Shown: one piece after another, positions 44,998-54,369 of the stretch | How the letters are laid out: every line of letters begins with the position of its first letter | How positions within the stretch are numbered: position 1 is the first letter of the stretch | Program-made: the position numbers and the translations under genes | Assembly (NCBI GenBank): GCA_041392065.1 | Contig: JAWKMU010000004.1 | Coordinates: 323,361 to 387,360 of the forward strand | Length of the DNA: 64,000 nucleotides | Direction: 5' to 3' | From: CAJQLB01 sp041392065 | GTDB lineage: Bacteria > Bacteroidota > Bacteroidia > Flavobacteriales > Flavobacteriaceae | The notes under the pieces: generated by a model | Seen by the model: the letters and a program-made list of their open reading frames with translations, nothing else | Told to the model about the DNA's origin: nothing | Database searches by the model: none

Positions 44998-47900
44998 TTA
45001 TAGTATTACAAGTTTTTGATATTTTTCTACTTGCTTGTTTATTTCGTTTGATCGCACTGTGAGTTTATACACATAAACTCCTTTTCCTATTTTATCTCCA
45101 AAATCGTCTCTTCCGTCCCAAGTTATATCTCTTGAAACAGAACTTGTGTTTTTACTACCTCCAAGTGTTTGACCATTGATTGTTCTGACCAATTTTCCAG
45201 AAACAGTGAATATCTGTACTGAAACGTCTAAAACACCTGAACTATTGTGATTGAACCAAAATTCTGTGTAATTAACAAAAGGATTTGGATAATTTAATAC
45301 ATTTTCGATAACAAGCGATTCATTTTGGTTATACACCACAAATTGTATCTCTGCTGTTGAAGAATTGTTATAAACATCCCAAGCTTTAAAGGTTAAGGTA
45401 TGTAAACCTGGTTCTAAATCTCGAAAAGGGTACGTTACCTTACCAGCTTGGTAACTATCTACATCGCTTTGGTAATAATCGTTTAATTTAAAAGGATTGG
45501 CTTCATCTCCATCAAGGATAGCAATAATATCATGACCAATACCACTTGCAGTATTGATCCCATTTTCATCTTGAAGCTTTGCTAAAAGAGTTGGCGCTTC
45601 ATTTGTAATACCACCAGAAATGAAGTTTTCATCGTTCATAAACAATGTTATGGTTGGCCCTTCATTATCTTCAGGTGCATTTTCATTTAATCCTCCTATT
45701 TTTACATCAAAATTTGCTCCTGCTTGATCTTCTAATGGTGTTGAAGACTTTGCATAAAAGCTCACTTTACCTGTGCCAACAGGAATACCAATATCTCTTG
45801 GCACTATGAAATCAAATTCAAACTTTCCATTAGTGATAGTGGCTTGTCCTCTAAAAATAGTTTCACCAAGTGTATTAAAATTTAAAATAATGAGTTGTCC
45901 ATTTTGAGTTGTACCATCATTTCCAAGTGTTGCTCTTTGTATTTCTTTATCGTATATGCTCGCAGTGAGTACGCCATTATAATTAGGCATTGGGTTACCA
46001 AATTCATCAACCACTTCGCCTTCAATTTTTGCATGGCTTAGGGCTTGTAGCACATCAGTATCACCAGTAATTGGCACGTCATTAATTTGGGTTAACACGA
46101 TATTAGGCTTTGGAAATGCTAACTTCATTGCTGGATCACCAATAAAAAATACTAAACGACGCTGCTCTATCCCTGAAATGGTAGGGTCGTTTTTTGTAAG
46201 TCTTAAAGCTTCTGCCATAGAAGGATATTCATTAGAGCCAAAAGCAAACAAATATTCTTCTAACACAATATTAAATGCAACTCCAACACTTACAAATATT
46301 TGCCTTGTAGTTGTTATTAATCCTATAGCACCTCCTTCTTTATTCCAATACAAATACTCTCCTGCTGTTGGCCTCTGAGGGTTATCAAACTTTGTATATT
46401 CGCAAGTAACAGTAACAAAACAGTTAAGTTTGCAAGTGTTTTTTAATTCTTGAGCATTAATTTTATCAAAAATTCTTTCTCCCGAAATACCATCTTCTCC
46501 TCCATGCCCAAAATAATTTACAACTAAGGCTCCAACCTCAATGGCATCAAAAATAGCTTTATTTGCAGCTGGATAACGCTCGCCACCTGCTGTAGATTGT
46601 TGTGTGAATGAATCGGAGTGGACTTTGGTAACATTTATAAATGGTTTATTCTGAGTTATAGTTTGCCCAATGTCGTCTGTTGTATTTTGTAAGACACTTT
46701 CCCAAGCTTGATCGACATCATCAGAAATGGTAATAATATTGTTCCTCCAATTTCCATATGCTTCTTCTGCGTAATACGATTGAATTTTATCGACCAACTC
46801 CTTGGCTCTTTGTGGTGTATCGGCTAAAATCCTTCCGACTGCAATATCCAGTTTATCTGATGTTTGCATAGATCCTTCGTTGTCGTCCATCATACCATAA
46901 AAATCATCAGAAACAAAAGAACCAGACAAGCTAAAGCTGTTAAGCGAATGCCATGAAGGTACAACATTGGTGTTATTAGATATCTTATCCTTATAATCAA
47001 ACGAAGCATCTCCAAATAGACACAGATATTTTATTTTATTTTCAGGAGAACTTGCATTATCATAAACGTATTTAACAAGATTTCTTATAGCAGCAACATC
47101 TTGATTGCCTGAGCTAAACTCAGTATAAATGTCTTGCAAATTATAGACTTTTACATTTAAACCGTATTGATCTCTATTTATCTGCGCTAAACGTTCTGCT
47201 TGCGTAAGCATATCGTTTCTTGCAACTATAATATAGTCTACATCTTGGAAGTTGCCTGAACTATTATTAAAAACTGTTCCTTTAATATTCTGGTTTGCAA
47301 CTCTCGAATTTGAATCTTGCTTAGGTTCAAAATAATCTGAAGGATCGATAGCCAAATATTGCCTAAGTTCACCTAATTGAGCTTTAAAACTAAAGGTTGA
47401 ACTTTCATCTGTATTTATTTTGCTCTTTACATTATATTTATCAGTAATGTCCCAAACTTGAGAAATATCTGAAGCGTTTGTGATACTGTATTCTCCAATA
47501 CCACTTTCTGTTGCTACACTATTTTTCTTAAATATGAATTGGTTTCCAGTATGTGTTAAATTACGCGTTGCCTCAATTGATATATAATCTAAATATCCAA
47601 CAGAAGAAGGATTACCATTATTATTGTAGTTGAGGTTTACAGAAATTTGTGAAGAATTTACAGTAAAATTTCCTGTATAAACATCTTGTGTGGCTAAAAT
47701 AGGGTCGTCAATAGCTGCAAATAAAAAATTATCAACATTTACTCCATTTACATTTAATTGCATGGTTGTAACTGTTTCTCCTACTGCTGCGGCATAAACT
47801 TTTAGGTTGATAGGTTCTGTGGTTACCATGTTTTCAAATTCAAAAACAAAGGTTTTGTCATTTTCAAAATCAAACCTATCACCAAACCATCTCCTTCCTA

Positions 47901-48843
47901 ATTTAGCCAAATTGTATTCGTCTATTTCATGAAATTTGTAATCTTCAAAGGTATTGATTTGTAAGTCTGCATTTGCTGAAGGTTCAGCCATTGACTGAAT
48001 ACGTTTACCAGGACCTCCTGCAACATTTATATAATAATAAGCTCTATCTGTATAAGGATTAATATTAGAATTATTTTCTTCGTTAAATCCCTTTGGACCT
48101 TCTCCATAAAAGAGTATATAATCACTGTTATTAAAATTACCGTCTTGTTCGCCTTCTACATAAATGGCATTTTCTGTTAAATCAAATGGATAATAAACAT
48201 CGTTTCTAAGCGGTAAAGATTTACCTCCTTGTCCATAAATTTTTATGTTTCGAGGATCGATAGAATTAACATTGATGCCAAGATCGGATAAAAAACCTCT
48301 TGATAACCTAAAAACTCCTGTTGTATCAATATAAAATTTATACCACTCCCCTTGACTCAATACAGAGTTGGTAATTATTTGGGGATTAAAAGTATTTCGA
48401 TTGCTAGAGTTACTGTATTTATATGCTATTGTAAAAGAGGTAACCTTTTTTAGCATACCATTTTCGTTTATAATGGGAGACATTTCTAAAAAGACTGATT
48501 GTTTTCCTCTTGAAATCGTGTTTTTAACGGAATAATCTATTTTATTAGGAATAGTAGATAATTTTACATCCTTTAAATCTTCGACAGATATGGTTGCATA
48601 GCTAACACTAGTTATATTGGCTGAACTTACATCTACAAACCCTTCATCTTTCCACTCTGCAAAAAAAGTTAACCCATTAGCAATAGAATAGTTAAAATTG
48701 TCCTTATTAAAAGAAGGAACAACAAAGCTAGATTTTTCTGTAGACAATGTCTGATAACCTTCCCAATCAATTGTAAACTTTTTTGATTGCGAAAAGACAT
48801 TAATACAAATAAACAGAGTAAAAAGAAAAATAGTTTTTTGCAT
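44998..48843 (-). CDS. porU: Type IX secretion sortase PorU
   Basis: A 1281-residue C25 (gingipain-like) cysteine protease that removes the sorting domain from cargo and attaches it to the surface. The signal peptide is about 1-18 from ATG 48843. The catalytic histidine is in NYFGHGGEDGISGE (around residue 780) and the cysteine in VTVTCEYTKFDNPQ (around 812). The C-terminus has its own type IX-like domain with NYPNPFVNYTEFW, IFTVSGKLVRTI and WDGRDDFGDKIGKGVYVYKL. An upstream in-frame ATG at 48897 is less likely. The predicted -7 box TAAATTTG (48895-48902, minus) would overlap it. Confidence 0.95.
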   Translation of the reverse strand: MQKTIFLFTLFICINVFSQSKKFTIDWEGYQTLSTEKSSFVVPSFNKDNFNYSIANGLTFFAEWKDEGFVDVSSANITSVSYATISVEDLKDVKLSTIPNKIDYSVKNTISRGKQSVFLEMSPIINENGMLKKVTSFTIAYKYSNSSNRNTFNPQIITNSVLSQGEWYKFYIDTTGVFRLSRGFLSDLGINVNSIDPRNIKIYGQGGKSLPLRNDVYYPFDLTENAIYVEGEQDGNFNNSDYILFYGEGPKGFNEENNSNINPYTDRAYYYINVAGGPGKRIQSMAEPSANADLQINTFEDYKFHEIDEYNLAKLGRRWFGDRFDFENDKTFVFEFENMVTTEPINLKVYAAAVGETVTTMQLNVNGVNVDNFLFAAIDDPILATQDVYTGNFTVNSSQISVNLNYNNNGNPSSVGYLDYISIEATRNLTHTGNQFIFKKNSVATESGIGEYSITNASDISQVWDITDKYNVKSKINTDESSTFSFKAQLGELRQYLAIDPSDYFEPKQDSNSRVANQNIKGTVFNNSSGNFQDVDYIIVARNDMLTQAERLAQINRDQYGLNVKVYNLQDIYTEFSSGNQDVAAIRNLVKYVYDNASSPENKIKYLCLFGDASFDYKDKISNNTNVVPSWHSLNSFSLSGSFVSDDFYGMMDDNEGSMQTSDKLDIAVGRILADTPQRAKELVDKIQSYYAEEAYGNWRNNIITISDDVDQAWESVLQNTTDDIGQTITQNKPFINVTKVHSDSFTQQSTAGGERYPAANKAIFDAIEVGALVVNYFGHGGEDGISGERIFDKINAQELKNTCKLNCFVTVTCEYTKFDNPQRPTAGEYLYWNKEGGAIGLITTTRQIFVSVGVAFNIVLEEYLFAFGSNEYPSMAEALRLTKNDPTISGIEQRRLVFFIGDPAMKLAFPKPNIVLTQINDVPITGDTDVLQALSHAKIEGEVVDEFGNPMPNYNGVLTASIYDKEIQRATLGNDGTTQNGQLIILNFNTLGETIFRGQATITNGKFEFDFIVPRDIGIPVGTGKVSFYAKSSTPLEDQAGANFDVKIGGLNENAPEDNEGPTITLFMNDENFISGGITNEAPTLLAKLQDENGINTASGIGHDIIAILDGDEANPFKLNDYYQSDVDSYQAGKVTYPFRDLEPGLHTLTFKAWDVYNNSSTAEIQFVVYNQNESLVIENVLNYPNPFVNYTEFWFNHNSSGVLDVSVQIFTVSGKLVRTINGQTLGGSKNTSSVSRDITWDGRDDFGDKIGKGVYVYKLTVRSNEINKQVEKYQKLVIL

Positions 48844-48894
48844 ACACAATAAACGTCTAAAAGTATAGGTTAGTATTAAAACAAAAATTTTGTG

Positions 48895-48902
48895 CAAATT
48901 TA
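48895..48902 (-). promoter_or_regulatory. Predicted -7 box of the porU-porV operon
   Basis: TAAATTTG on minus, an exact TAnnTTTG match 52 bases before the chosen porU ATG. The -33 element is not clear. Confidence 0.4.
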
Positions 48903-49031
48903 CAATAATAAATTAGTAAGATACACGTTATTTGAAGATAAAAATACGTTGAAAAGTGCAAAAAAATCCGATGTTCTGTATGAAAAATAGGATGAAATAC
49001 ACTTTTTTTAGTGAATTTTCTTAAAAAAACA

Positions 49032-49060
49032 TTGCAATATTCGGTTTAATGATTATATTG
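49032..49060 (+). promoter_or_regulatory. Predicted gldJ promoter
   Basis: TTG at 49032-49034, then a 19-base spacer and TATATTG, close to the Bacteroidota TTTG-N19-TAnnTTTG pattern. It lies 34 bases before the gldJ ATG and argues against the longer frame starting at 49049. Confidence 0.5.
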
Positions 49061-49093
49061 CACCACCAAAATTTAATCGACTTACGAAAAAGT

Positions 49094-50776
49094 ATGGATA
49101 TGAAAAACACCGCAACACTAAGGATTTTGATAGTTTTAGCACTGTCTTTATCTATGTTTGGTTGTAAGAAATCTTCAAGTTCTAAGAACAGTTCAAGAGC
49201 AACTGGTTGGAAAATCAATGCAAAAGAAGGAGGATTTCAATACAATACTGACTTTAAAGAACAAGCCACTGCCCCAGGATTAGTCTTCATTGAAGGAGGT
49301 ACATTTACTATGGGAAAAGTGGGAGATGATGTGATGCATGATTGGAATAACACTCCAAACCAGCAACACGTACAATCTTTTTACATGGATGAAACCGAGG
49401 TTACAAACATGATGTACCTTGAGTTTTTAGATTGGATAAAAGCTGTTTATCCACCAACCGAACCACAATACAAAGCTATATATGAAGGTGCTTTGCCAGA
49501 CACACTTGTTTGGAGAAACCGTTTAGGATACAGCGAAGTTATGGTTGAGAACTATTTACGTCATCCTGCTTATGCAGAATATCCTGTGGTTGGAGTTAGC
49601 TGGATTCAAGCTGTAGAATTCGCCAATTGGAGATCTGATAGAGTTAACGAGTTATATCTTGAAGAAGCAGGTTATATTGAGCGTGACGCAAAAATAGCAG
49701 CCAATGCAGAGTCTAATTTTAATACTGACACATACTTAATTGCACCAACTCAAACTTATGGTGGTAATGACAGTATTATTAACCCTGTTAAATCTAGAAG
49801 AAGAGTTACAACTACTGCAACTGGAGATACCATAAATGTATATGCTTCAAGAGAAACAGGAATCATTTCACCAAAATACAGACTACCTTCTGAAGCTGAA
49901 TGGGAATATGCTGCACTTGGTATGAGTGAACTTAGAAGTTATAACGTTTATAGAGGTCGTAAAAAATATCCTTGGGACGGACAGTACACTCGTTCAGGAA
50001 AACGTAAGATAAGAGGTGACCAAATGGCAAACTTTAAACAAGGAAACGGAGATTATGGTGGAATTGCTGGATGGTCTGACGATGGTGCAGACATTACAGG
50101 AAAAGTAAAATCTTACGAGCCAAATGATTATGGTTTATATGATATGGCTGGAAATGTTGCCGAATGGGTTGCTGATGTATACAGACCAATTGTAGATGAT
50201 GAATTTAACGATTTTAACTACTACAGAGGTAACGTTTATACCAAAAACGCCATTAATGATGATGGTACTGTAAAAATTGTAATGCCTAATGAAGTAGAAT
50301 TTGATACTTTGTCTAACGGAAAATTAGTAGCAAGAAACCTACCAGGTGAAATTAAGCAAGTTTCTGTTGATGAAAATGAAACTTACTTAAGAAACAACTT
50401 TGATAGAAGTGATAATAGAAACTTCAGAGATGGAGATAAAAGATCATCTCGCTATTTTGAAGACTTTAACGATGAAGAAGAATCTGACGAAGAGTCTGCT
50501 ACAAGAAAAATGTACAACTCACCAAAACACAACATAGAAAGAGATTCTCTTGGTAACATCATAAAAGAATACGACAAGCAAAACAACCGTACATCTTTAA
50601 TTAACGATCAAGTAAGAGTTTACAAAGGTGGTTCTTGGAAAGATCGTGAGTATTGGTTAGATCCTGCTCAAAGACGCTACTATCCTCAAGATATGGCAAC
50701 TGACTATATTGGATTTAGATGTGCAATGTCAAGAGTTGGTTCAAAATCTAAAGCCAAAAACAAAACAAAAAACTAA
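49094..50776 (+). CDS. gldJ: Gliding motility / type IX secretion lipoprotein GldJ
   Basis: A 560-residue outer-membrane lipoprotein (lipobox SMFGC, C24) with a formylglycine-generating-enzyme-like fold. Fold markers are FIEGGTFTMGK, YMDETEVTNMMYLEFL, YPVVGVSWIQAVEFANWRS (core VVGVSWIQA), YRLPSEAEWEYAALG and the closing RVYKGGSWKD...GFRCAMSR. An insertion of about 100 residues before the last part is acidic. GldJ is needed for gliding and for stability of GldK in the type IX machine. It is divergent from porU with 250 bases between the ATGs and is followed by murF after a terminator. A second ATG at 49100 is possible. Confidence 0.94.
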   Translation: MDMKNTATLRILIVLALSLSMFGCKKSSSSKNSSRATGWKINAKEGGFQYNTDFKEQATAPGLVFIEGGTFTMGKVGDDVMHDWNNTPNQQHVQSFYMDETEVTNMMYLEFLDWIKAVYPPTEPQYKAIYEGALPDTLVWRNRLGYSEVMVENYLRHPAYAEYPVVGVSWIQAVEFANWRSDRVNELYLEEAGYIERDAKIAANAESNFNTDTYLIAPTQTYGGNDSIINPVKSRRRVTTTATGDTINVYASRETGIISPKYRLPSEAEWEYAALGMSELRSYNVYRGRKKYPWDGQYTRSGKRKIRGDQMANFKQGNGDYGGIAGWSDDGADITGKVKSYEPNDYGLYDMAGNVAEWVADVYRPIVDDEFNDFNYYRGNVYTKNAINDDGTVKIVMPNEVEFDTLSNGKLVARNLPGEIKQVSVDENETYLRNNFDRSDNRNFRDGDKRSSRYFEDFNDEEESDEESATRKMYNSPKHNIERDSLGNIIKEYDKQNNRTSLINDQVRVYKGGSWKDREYWLDPAQRRYYPQDMATDYIGFRCAMSRVGSKSKAKNKTKN

Positions 50777-50797
50777 TCTTATTTAGTGTTAAAATAT

Positions 50798-50830
50798 AAA
50801 GTCCTAACGATTTTCGTTGGGACTTTTTTT
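50798..50830 (+). terminator. Terminator between gldJ and murF
   Basis: AAAGTCCTAACGA pairs with TCGTTGGGACTTT, followed by a T run on plus, 22 bases after the gldJ stop. It ends 15 bases before murF, so murF expression may depend on readthrough. Confidence 0.8.
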
Positions 50831-50844
50831 ATTACATTTATTTC

Positions 50845-52119
50845 ATGAATATAGAAGAGCTCCACAAGATTTTTTTAAAGTCAAATTCCGTTTCAACAGA
50901 TACTCGAAAAGTTAAAGAAAACGATTTGTTTTTTGCCTTAAAAGGTGACAATTTCAATGGCAACAAATTCGCCAAAGATGCTATTGAAAAAGGAGCTAGT
51001 TATGTAGTAATAGATGAGGAAGCTTATAGAAAAAATGACCAATATATTCTAGTAGATGATGTTTTAAAAACATTACAACAACTTGCCAACTATCATAGAA
51101 ATTTCTTAGGAATAAAAATCATTGCACTTACAGGAAGCAACGGAAAAACAACCACCAAAGAACTCATCAATGCAGTATTGTCTAAAACATATAAAACCAC
51201 AGCAACCGTTGGTAACTTAAACAATCATATTGGTGTACCACTTACGTTACTCTCTATGGATACTTCAACTGAAATTGGTATTGTAGAAATGGGAGCCAAT
51301 CATTTAAAAGAAATAGAGTTTTTGTGCTCTATTGCGCAACCAGATTTTGGATATATTACCAATTTTGGTAAAGCTCATTTAGAAGGATTTGGAGGAGTTG
51401 AAGGTGTTATAAAAGGGAAAAGCGAACTTTATCAGTATTTAAAAGCTAACAGCAAACTCATTTTTATTAATTATGAAGACGAAAAACAAAAAGAGCTTTT
51501 AAAAGATTATCATAACACTTATAGCTTTGGAAGTTCTATAACAACTGATGCAGCTATAACTTTTTTGGAAGCCAATCCTTTTGTGGTTTCAAAATTTAAA
51601 AATGAGGTGATAAAAAGTCAACTCATAGGAAGTTATAATTTTACAAATATTTCGGCAGCTATTGCCATTGGCAATTATTTTGATGTTGATGCCTCATTCA
51701 TAAAAGAAGCAATTGAACAATATATACCATCTAACAATCGCTCTCAAATCATAACAAAAGGTACTAATAAAATTATCTTAGACGCTTATAATGCCAACCC
51801 AACGAGTATGAAAGCTGCTTTAGATAATTTTGCACAGCTAAATGACACATACAAAGTTGCAATACTAGGTGATATGTTTGAGCTGGGAACTGATGCAGTA
51901 CAGGAGCATCAGTATATTGCAGATTATGCCACAAACCTAAACTTAAATGAGTTGCATTTGGTAGGTGAGAACTTTTATGGTACTAAAACAAAAAGTAATA
52001 CCTACAAATCTTTTAACGAGTTTATACAAATAAGTAAACTGTCTTCTATTAGCCATGCGACCATTTTAATAAAAGGTTCAAGAGGAATGGCTTTGGAGAG
52101 GGTTTTGGAGTTTTTATAA
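50845..52119 (+). CDS. murF: UDP-N-acetylmuramoyl-tripeptide--D-alanyl-D-alanine ligase
   Basis: A 424-residue Mur ligase that adds D-Ala-D-Ala to complete the muramyl pentapeptide. The N-terminal domain has VSTDTRKVKENDLFFAL, the ATP loop is GSNGKTTTKELI, then NLNNHIGVPLTLL and EMGANHLKEI, with DAYNANPTSMKAAL and LGDMFELG in the C-terminal part. MurF is the one Mur ligase missing from the dcw cluster at 6.5-21.9 kb. Its place next to gldJ is a feature of gliding flavobacteria. No promoter is clear upstream. Confidence 0.96.
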   Translation: MNIEELHKIFLKSNSVSTDTRKVKENDLFFALKGDNFNGNKFAKDAIEKGASYVVIDEEAYRKNDQYILVDDVLKTLQQLANYHRNFLGIKIIALTGSNGKTTTKELINAVLSKTYKTTATVGNLNNHIGVPLTLLSMDTSTEIGIVEMGANHLKEIEFLCSIAQPDFGYITNFGKAHLEGFGGVEGVIKGKSELYQYLKANSKLIFINYEDEKQKELLKDYHNTYSFGSSITTDAAITFLEANPFVVSKFKNEVIKSQLIGSYNFTNISAAIAIGNYFDVDASFIKEAIEQYIPSNNRSQIITKGTNKIILDAYNANPTSMKAALDNFAQLNDTYKVAILGDMFELGTDAVQEHQYIADYATNLNLNELHLVGENFYGTKTKSNTYKSFNEFIQISKLSSISHATILIKGSRGMALERVLEFL

Positions 52120-52216
52120 CTTGATTTTATCAAAAAAAATGGAAATTAGTTTTATTTATTAATACCTTATATTGAAAATGAAATTTTAGATACTAAATTT
52201 TTATCAGTAATTAAGA

Positions 52217-53233
52217 ATGAGTAAAAAGAAGAATCCAAATTTTAAACATGCAACTAAACTCCCTATCTTAAAACATAGTGGATTCAAGCCCAAATTAACT
52301 AATATTGAAACGGCAAAAAAACACAATTACTGTGTAATAAAAGGAGTGGCTATTACTGGAGATGCTCCAAAAGATATAATTAGATTATATGAATATGGCA
52401 CTGCCTTAAAAAGGAAACCAAAGAAATGGCCTATTTATATTGCAAAACTCGGTCATAAATATTACCCATTAGAATCAATAACAGAACAAGTAATTACTGA
52501 TATAGGAAATTGGTATGGATTTAATCTCTCAGAATCTAAGTTATGTATAATTAGTGACCAAATTAGATTCTTATCTAAATATTTTATAAAGGAGAAAGCC
52601 GATGAATTATATCATGGTGCTGATCTTTATGCTGGATATTTGAATGACAAAATGTTTGTTGACGAAGTTGAGTTATTAAAAATGACACAATCATTCTTTA
52701 CGATTAAATTTACTAAAGAAGTATTAGAGCATTTTTTTGTTGATTCTAATAAATTTCTCTACGATTCATTTATGCAAATGCTGCTTTTTGATGCTCTTAT
52801 AGGAAATAATGATAGACATATGTATAATTGGGGAGTAATTAGAGATATTTTTGGTCAAAAATTAGGTCGTTTTTCTCCAATATATGATTCGGCACGAGGT
52901 TTGTTATGGAATGAAACAGAGTCTAAGATAATTGAAATTGTAAATGATGATAATCGTAAAAAAAAATTTATTGAAAAATACTGTGAAAATAGTAAGCCAA
53001 AAATAGGAATTGAGTCTAAAGAGAATGTTAATCATTTTGATTTAATCAAATCTTATTCCGATTTTTATAAAAATAGTACATTTGCCCAACAAATTTTTGC
53101 TGAAAACAAAATCGACCATGTAATTAATCAGCTTAATTATGAATTTAAAACACTTTTGAGTAACGAAAGACGTTCTCTTATAACAGATATATTAAAATAT
53201 CGCTTTAATAAATTAAAAAAAATTGTAACTTAG
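52217..53233 (+). CDS. HipA/CtkA-like protein kinase
   Basis: A 338-residue protein with a HipA_C-type kinase core. The catalytic loop is DALIGNNDRHMYNWG, with D199 and N204 at the same +5 spacing as HipA D309/N314. The metal-binding aspartate is D224 in SPIYDSARGL. The likely ATP lysine is K77 in YIAKLGH, followed by the conserved E90. The HipA N-terminal domain is absent, as in CtkA of Helicobacter and HipT of HipBST systems. It probably phosphorylates a protein in the cytoplasm; the target is unknown. The gene is 10 bases ahead of a stand-alone HipA N-domain-like gene. Both are AT-rich and lie between murF and tRNA-Val. No HipB-like HTH protein is nearby. Confidence 0.8.
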   Translation: MSKKKNPNFKHATKLPILKHSGFKPKLTNIETAKKHNYCVIKGVAITGDAPKDIIRLYEYGTALKRKPKKWPIYIAKLGHKYYPLESITEQVITDIGNWYGFNLSESKLCIISDQIRFLSKYFIKEKADELYHGADLYAGYLNDKMFVDEVELLKMTQSFFTIKFTKEVLEHFFVDSNKFLYDSFMQMLLFDALIGNNDRHMYNWGVIRDIFGQKLGRFSPIYDSARGLLWNETESKIIEIVNDDNRKKKFIEKYCENSKPKIGIESKENVNHFDLIKSYSDFYKNSTFAQQIFAENKIDHVINQLNYEFKTLLSNERRSLITDILKYRFNKLKKIVT

Positions 53234-53243
53234 AAAGCCGTTC

Positions 53244-53657
53244 ATGAAAGAAAAGCTTAAATATTTATATAAGAAACTCACACCTTGGTCTGTTGATGAA
53301 GACTTAATTTCAAAAATTAGCTCAACAGATGAAGATGGTATGTTTGAATTATTATTCGAAGATAAACTTATAGGAACCTTAGAATATCAAAATGAAAAAT
53401 GGATTTTTAAATACTCAGATTCATTTAAAAAAAATCCGTTTGTTCTTCCATTAATTGACTTTCCTGATATTGATAAAGTTTATGAGTTTGAAGAGTTAAT
53501 GCCTTTTTTTGCTGCTCGTATTCCAAACTTAAACCAACCATATCATGAATGGAAATTAGACAAATATGAAGGAGATAAAACTAGTCTTGTTTCTTTACTA
53601 AAAATATTTGGAGAAAAGTCAATAAATAATCCTTTCCACTTAAAATATATTTTATAA
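53244..53657 (+). CDS. Stand-alone HipA N-terminal-like (HipS-like) protein
   Basis: A 137-residue protein that resembles only the N-terminal subdomain of HipA. The order of elements fits: LIGTLEYQNEKWIFKYSDSF (G44, W53, F55, Y57), a proline-containing LIDFPDIDKVY, then LMPFFAARIPN (86-96; HipA has the LPFFxxLLPEG type) and LLKIFGEKS (118-126). In HipBST systems the equivalent HipS is the antitoxin. Here the gene follows the kinase by 10 bases, the reverse of that order. I infer a two-gene kinase-inhibitor module. The domain call rests on motif pattern, not on a profile search. Confidence 0.65.
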   Translation: MKEKLKYLYKKLTPWSVDEDLISKISSTDEDGMFELLFEDKLIGTLEYQNEKWIFKYSDSFKKNPFVLPLIDFPDIDKVYEFEELMPFFAARIPNLNQPYHEWKLDKYEGDKTSLVSLLKIFGEKSINNPFHLKYIL

Positions 53658-53701
53658 ATTTATTAGTTTTAAAAACAAGTTTTTCTATAAAACCTACAAA
53701 C

Positions 53702-53731
53702 AAAAAATCTGCTTGTTTAAGCAGATTTTTT
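53702..53731. terminator. Terminator between the HipS-like gene and tRNA-Val
   Basis: AAAAAATCTGCTT pairs with AAGCAGATTTTTT around a 4-base loop. It is symmetric and can end both the kinase module (plus) and the tRNA-Val transcript (minus). Confidence 0.8.
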
Positions 53732-53739
53732 GTTTAAAG

Positions 53740-53814
53740 TGGGTCATACTGGATTCGAACCAGTGACTTCTACCCTGTCAAGGTAACACTCTGAACCAAC
53801 TGAGTTAATGACCC
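53740..53814 (-). tRNA. tRNA-Val (anticodon GAC)
   Basis: On minus: acceptor GGGTCAT with ATGACCC, anticodon stem TTACC/GGTAG around TTGACAG giving anticodon GAC, T-arm CTGGTTCGAATCCAG. Discriminator A, no encoded CCA. Confidence 0.93.
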
Positions 53815-53842
53815 TGTTTTTAAGCATTCAAATATAATATAT

Positions 53843-54091
53843 CTAAACTAATCTCTTATTTAAAAAAGCTCGTCCTGAACCAGATTTTAAATATTTTTCG
53901 AATTTATAAGCTTTGTATTTATCATTAAACACTATATAAGTCCAAATTTCTATTGGTAATCTATACTTTGTAGAAATCACCTGCCCTTTAGAATGCCTTT
54001 TAAATCTCTCCTCCAGATTATTGGTACAACCAACATAAAACGATTCATCTGAACATTTAATAATATAAACTATCCACTTATTATTTTCCAT
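53843..54091 (-). CDS. GIY-YIG nuclease family protein
   Basis: An 82-residue single-domain protein. VYIIKCSDESFYVGCTNNLEERFKRH carries the GIY-YIG core (VYIIK and YVGCT) with the conserved Arg in LEERFKRH, and TKYRLPIEIWTYIVF and YKAYKFEKYLKSGSGRAFL continue the fold with the metal-binding Glu (FEKYLKSG). Such short members are common and mostly uncharacterised. It lies between two tRNA-Val genes on the same strand. Confidence 0.85.
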   Translation of the reverse strand: MENNKWIVYIIKCSDESFYVGCTNNLEERFKRHSKGQVISTKYRLPIEIWTYIVFNDKYKAYKFEKYLKSGSGRAFLNKRLV

Positions 54092-54181
54092 ATTTATAGA
54101 TAATATTTAAATCTAAAAATATAAAAGTGGGATTTGTCCACCGAAGCTCAAAAGAAAATAAATCAATACTAAATAATGTGC

Positions 54182-54226
54182 AAAAAAAAGCTCGCCTTTG
54201 CATTATAAATTAAATGCTTCGGCGAG
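54182..54226 (-). terminator. Terminator downstream of tRNA-Val(TAC)
   Basis: CTCGCC at 54191-54196 pairs with GGCGAG at 54221-54226, with an AT-rich inner extension (GCATT/AATGC). On minus it is followed by a run of Ts and lies 7 bases after the tRNA 3' end. Confidence 0.7.
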
Positions 54227-54232
54227 CGAAGG

Positions 54233-54307
54233 TGGGCGCGAAGGGATTCGAACCCCTGACCCCTTGGGTGTAAACCAAGTGCTCTGAACCAACTGAGCTA
54301 CGCGCCC
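54233..54307 (-). tRNA. tRNA-Val (anticodon TAC)
   Basis: On minus: acceptor GGGCGCG with CGCGCCC, anticodon stem CTTGG/CCAAG around TTTACAC giving anticodon TAC, T-arm AGGGGTTCGAATCCCTT. Discriminator A. Together with tRNA-Val(GAC) it covers the valine codon box. Confidence 0.93.
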
Positions 54308-54369
54308 TAAATATTGGACTGCAAATATAAGTCAGATTTTCATTCTACCAAATAATTTTAAACAAAAAT

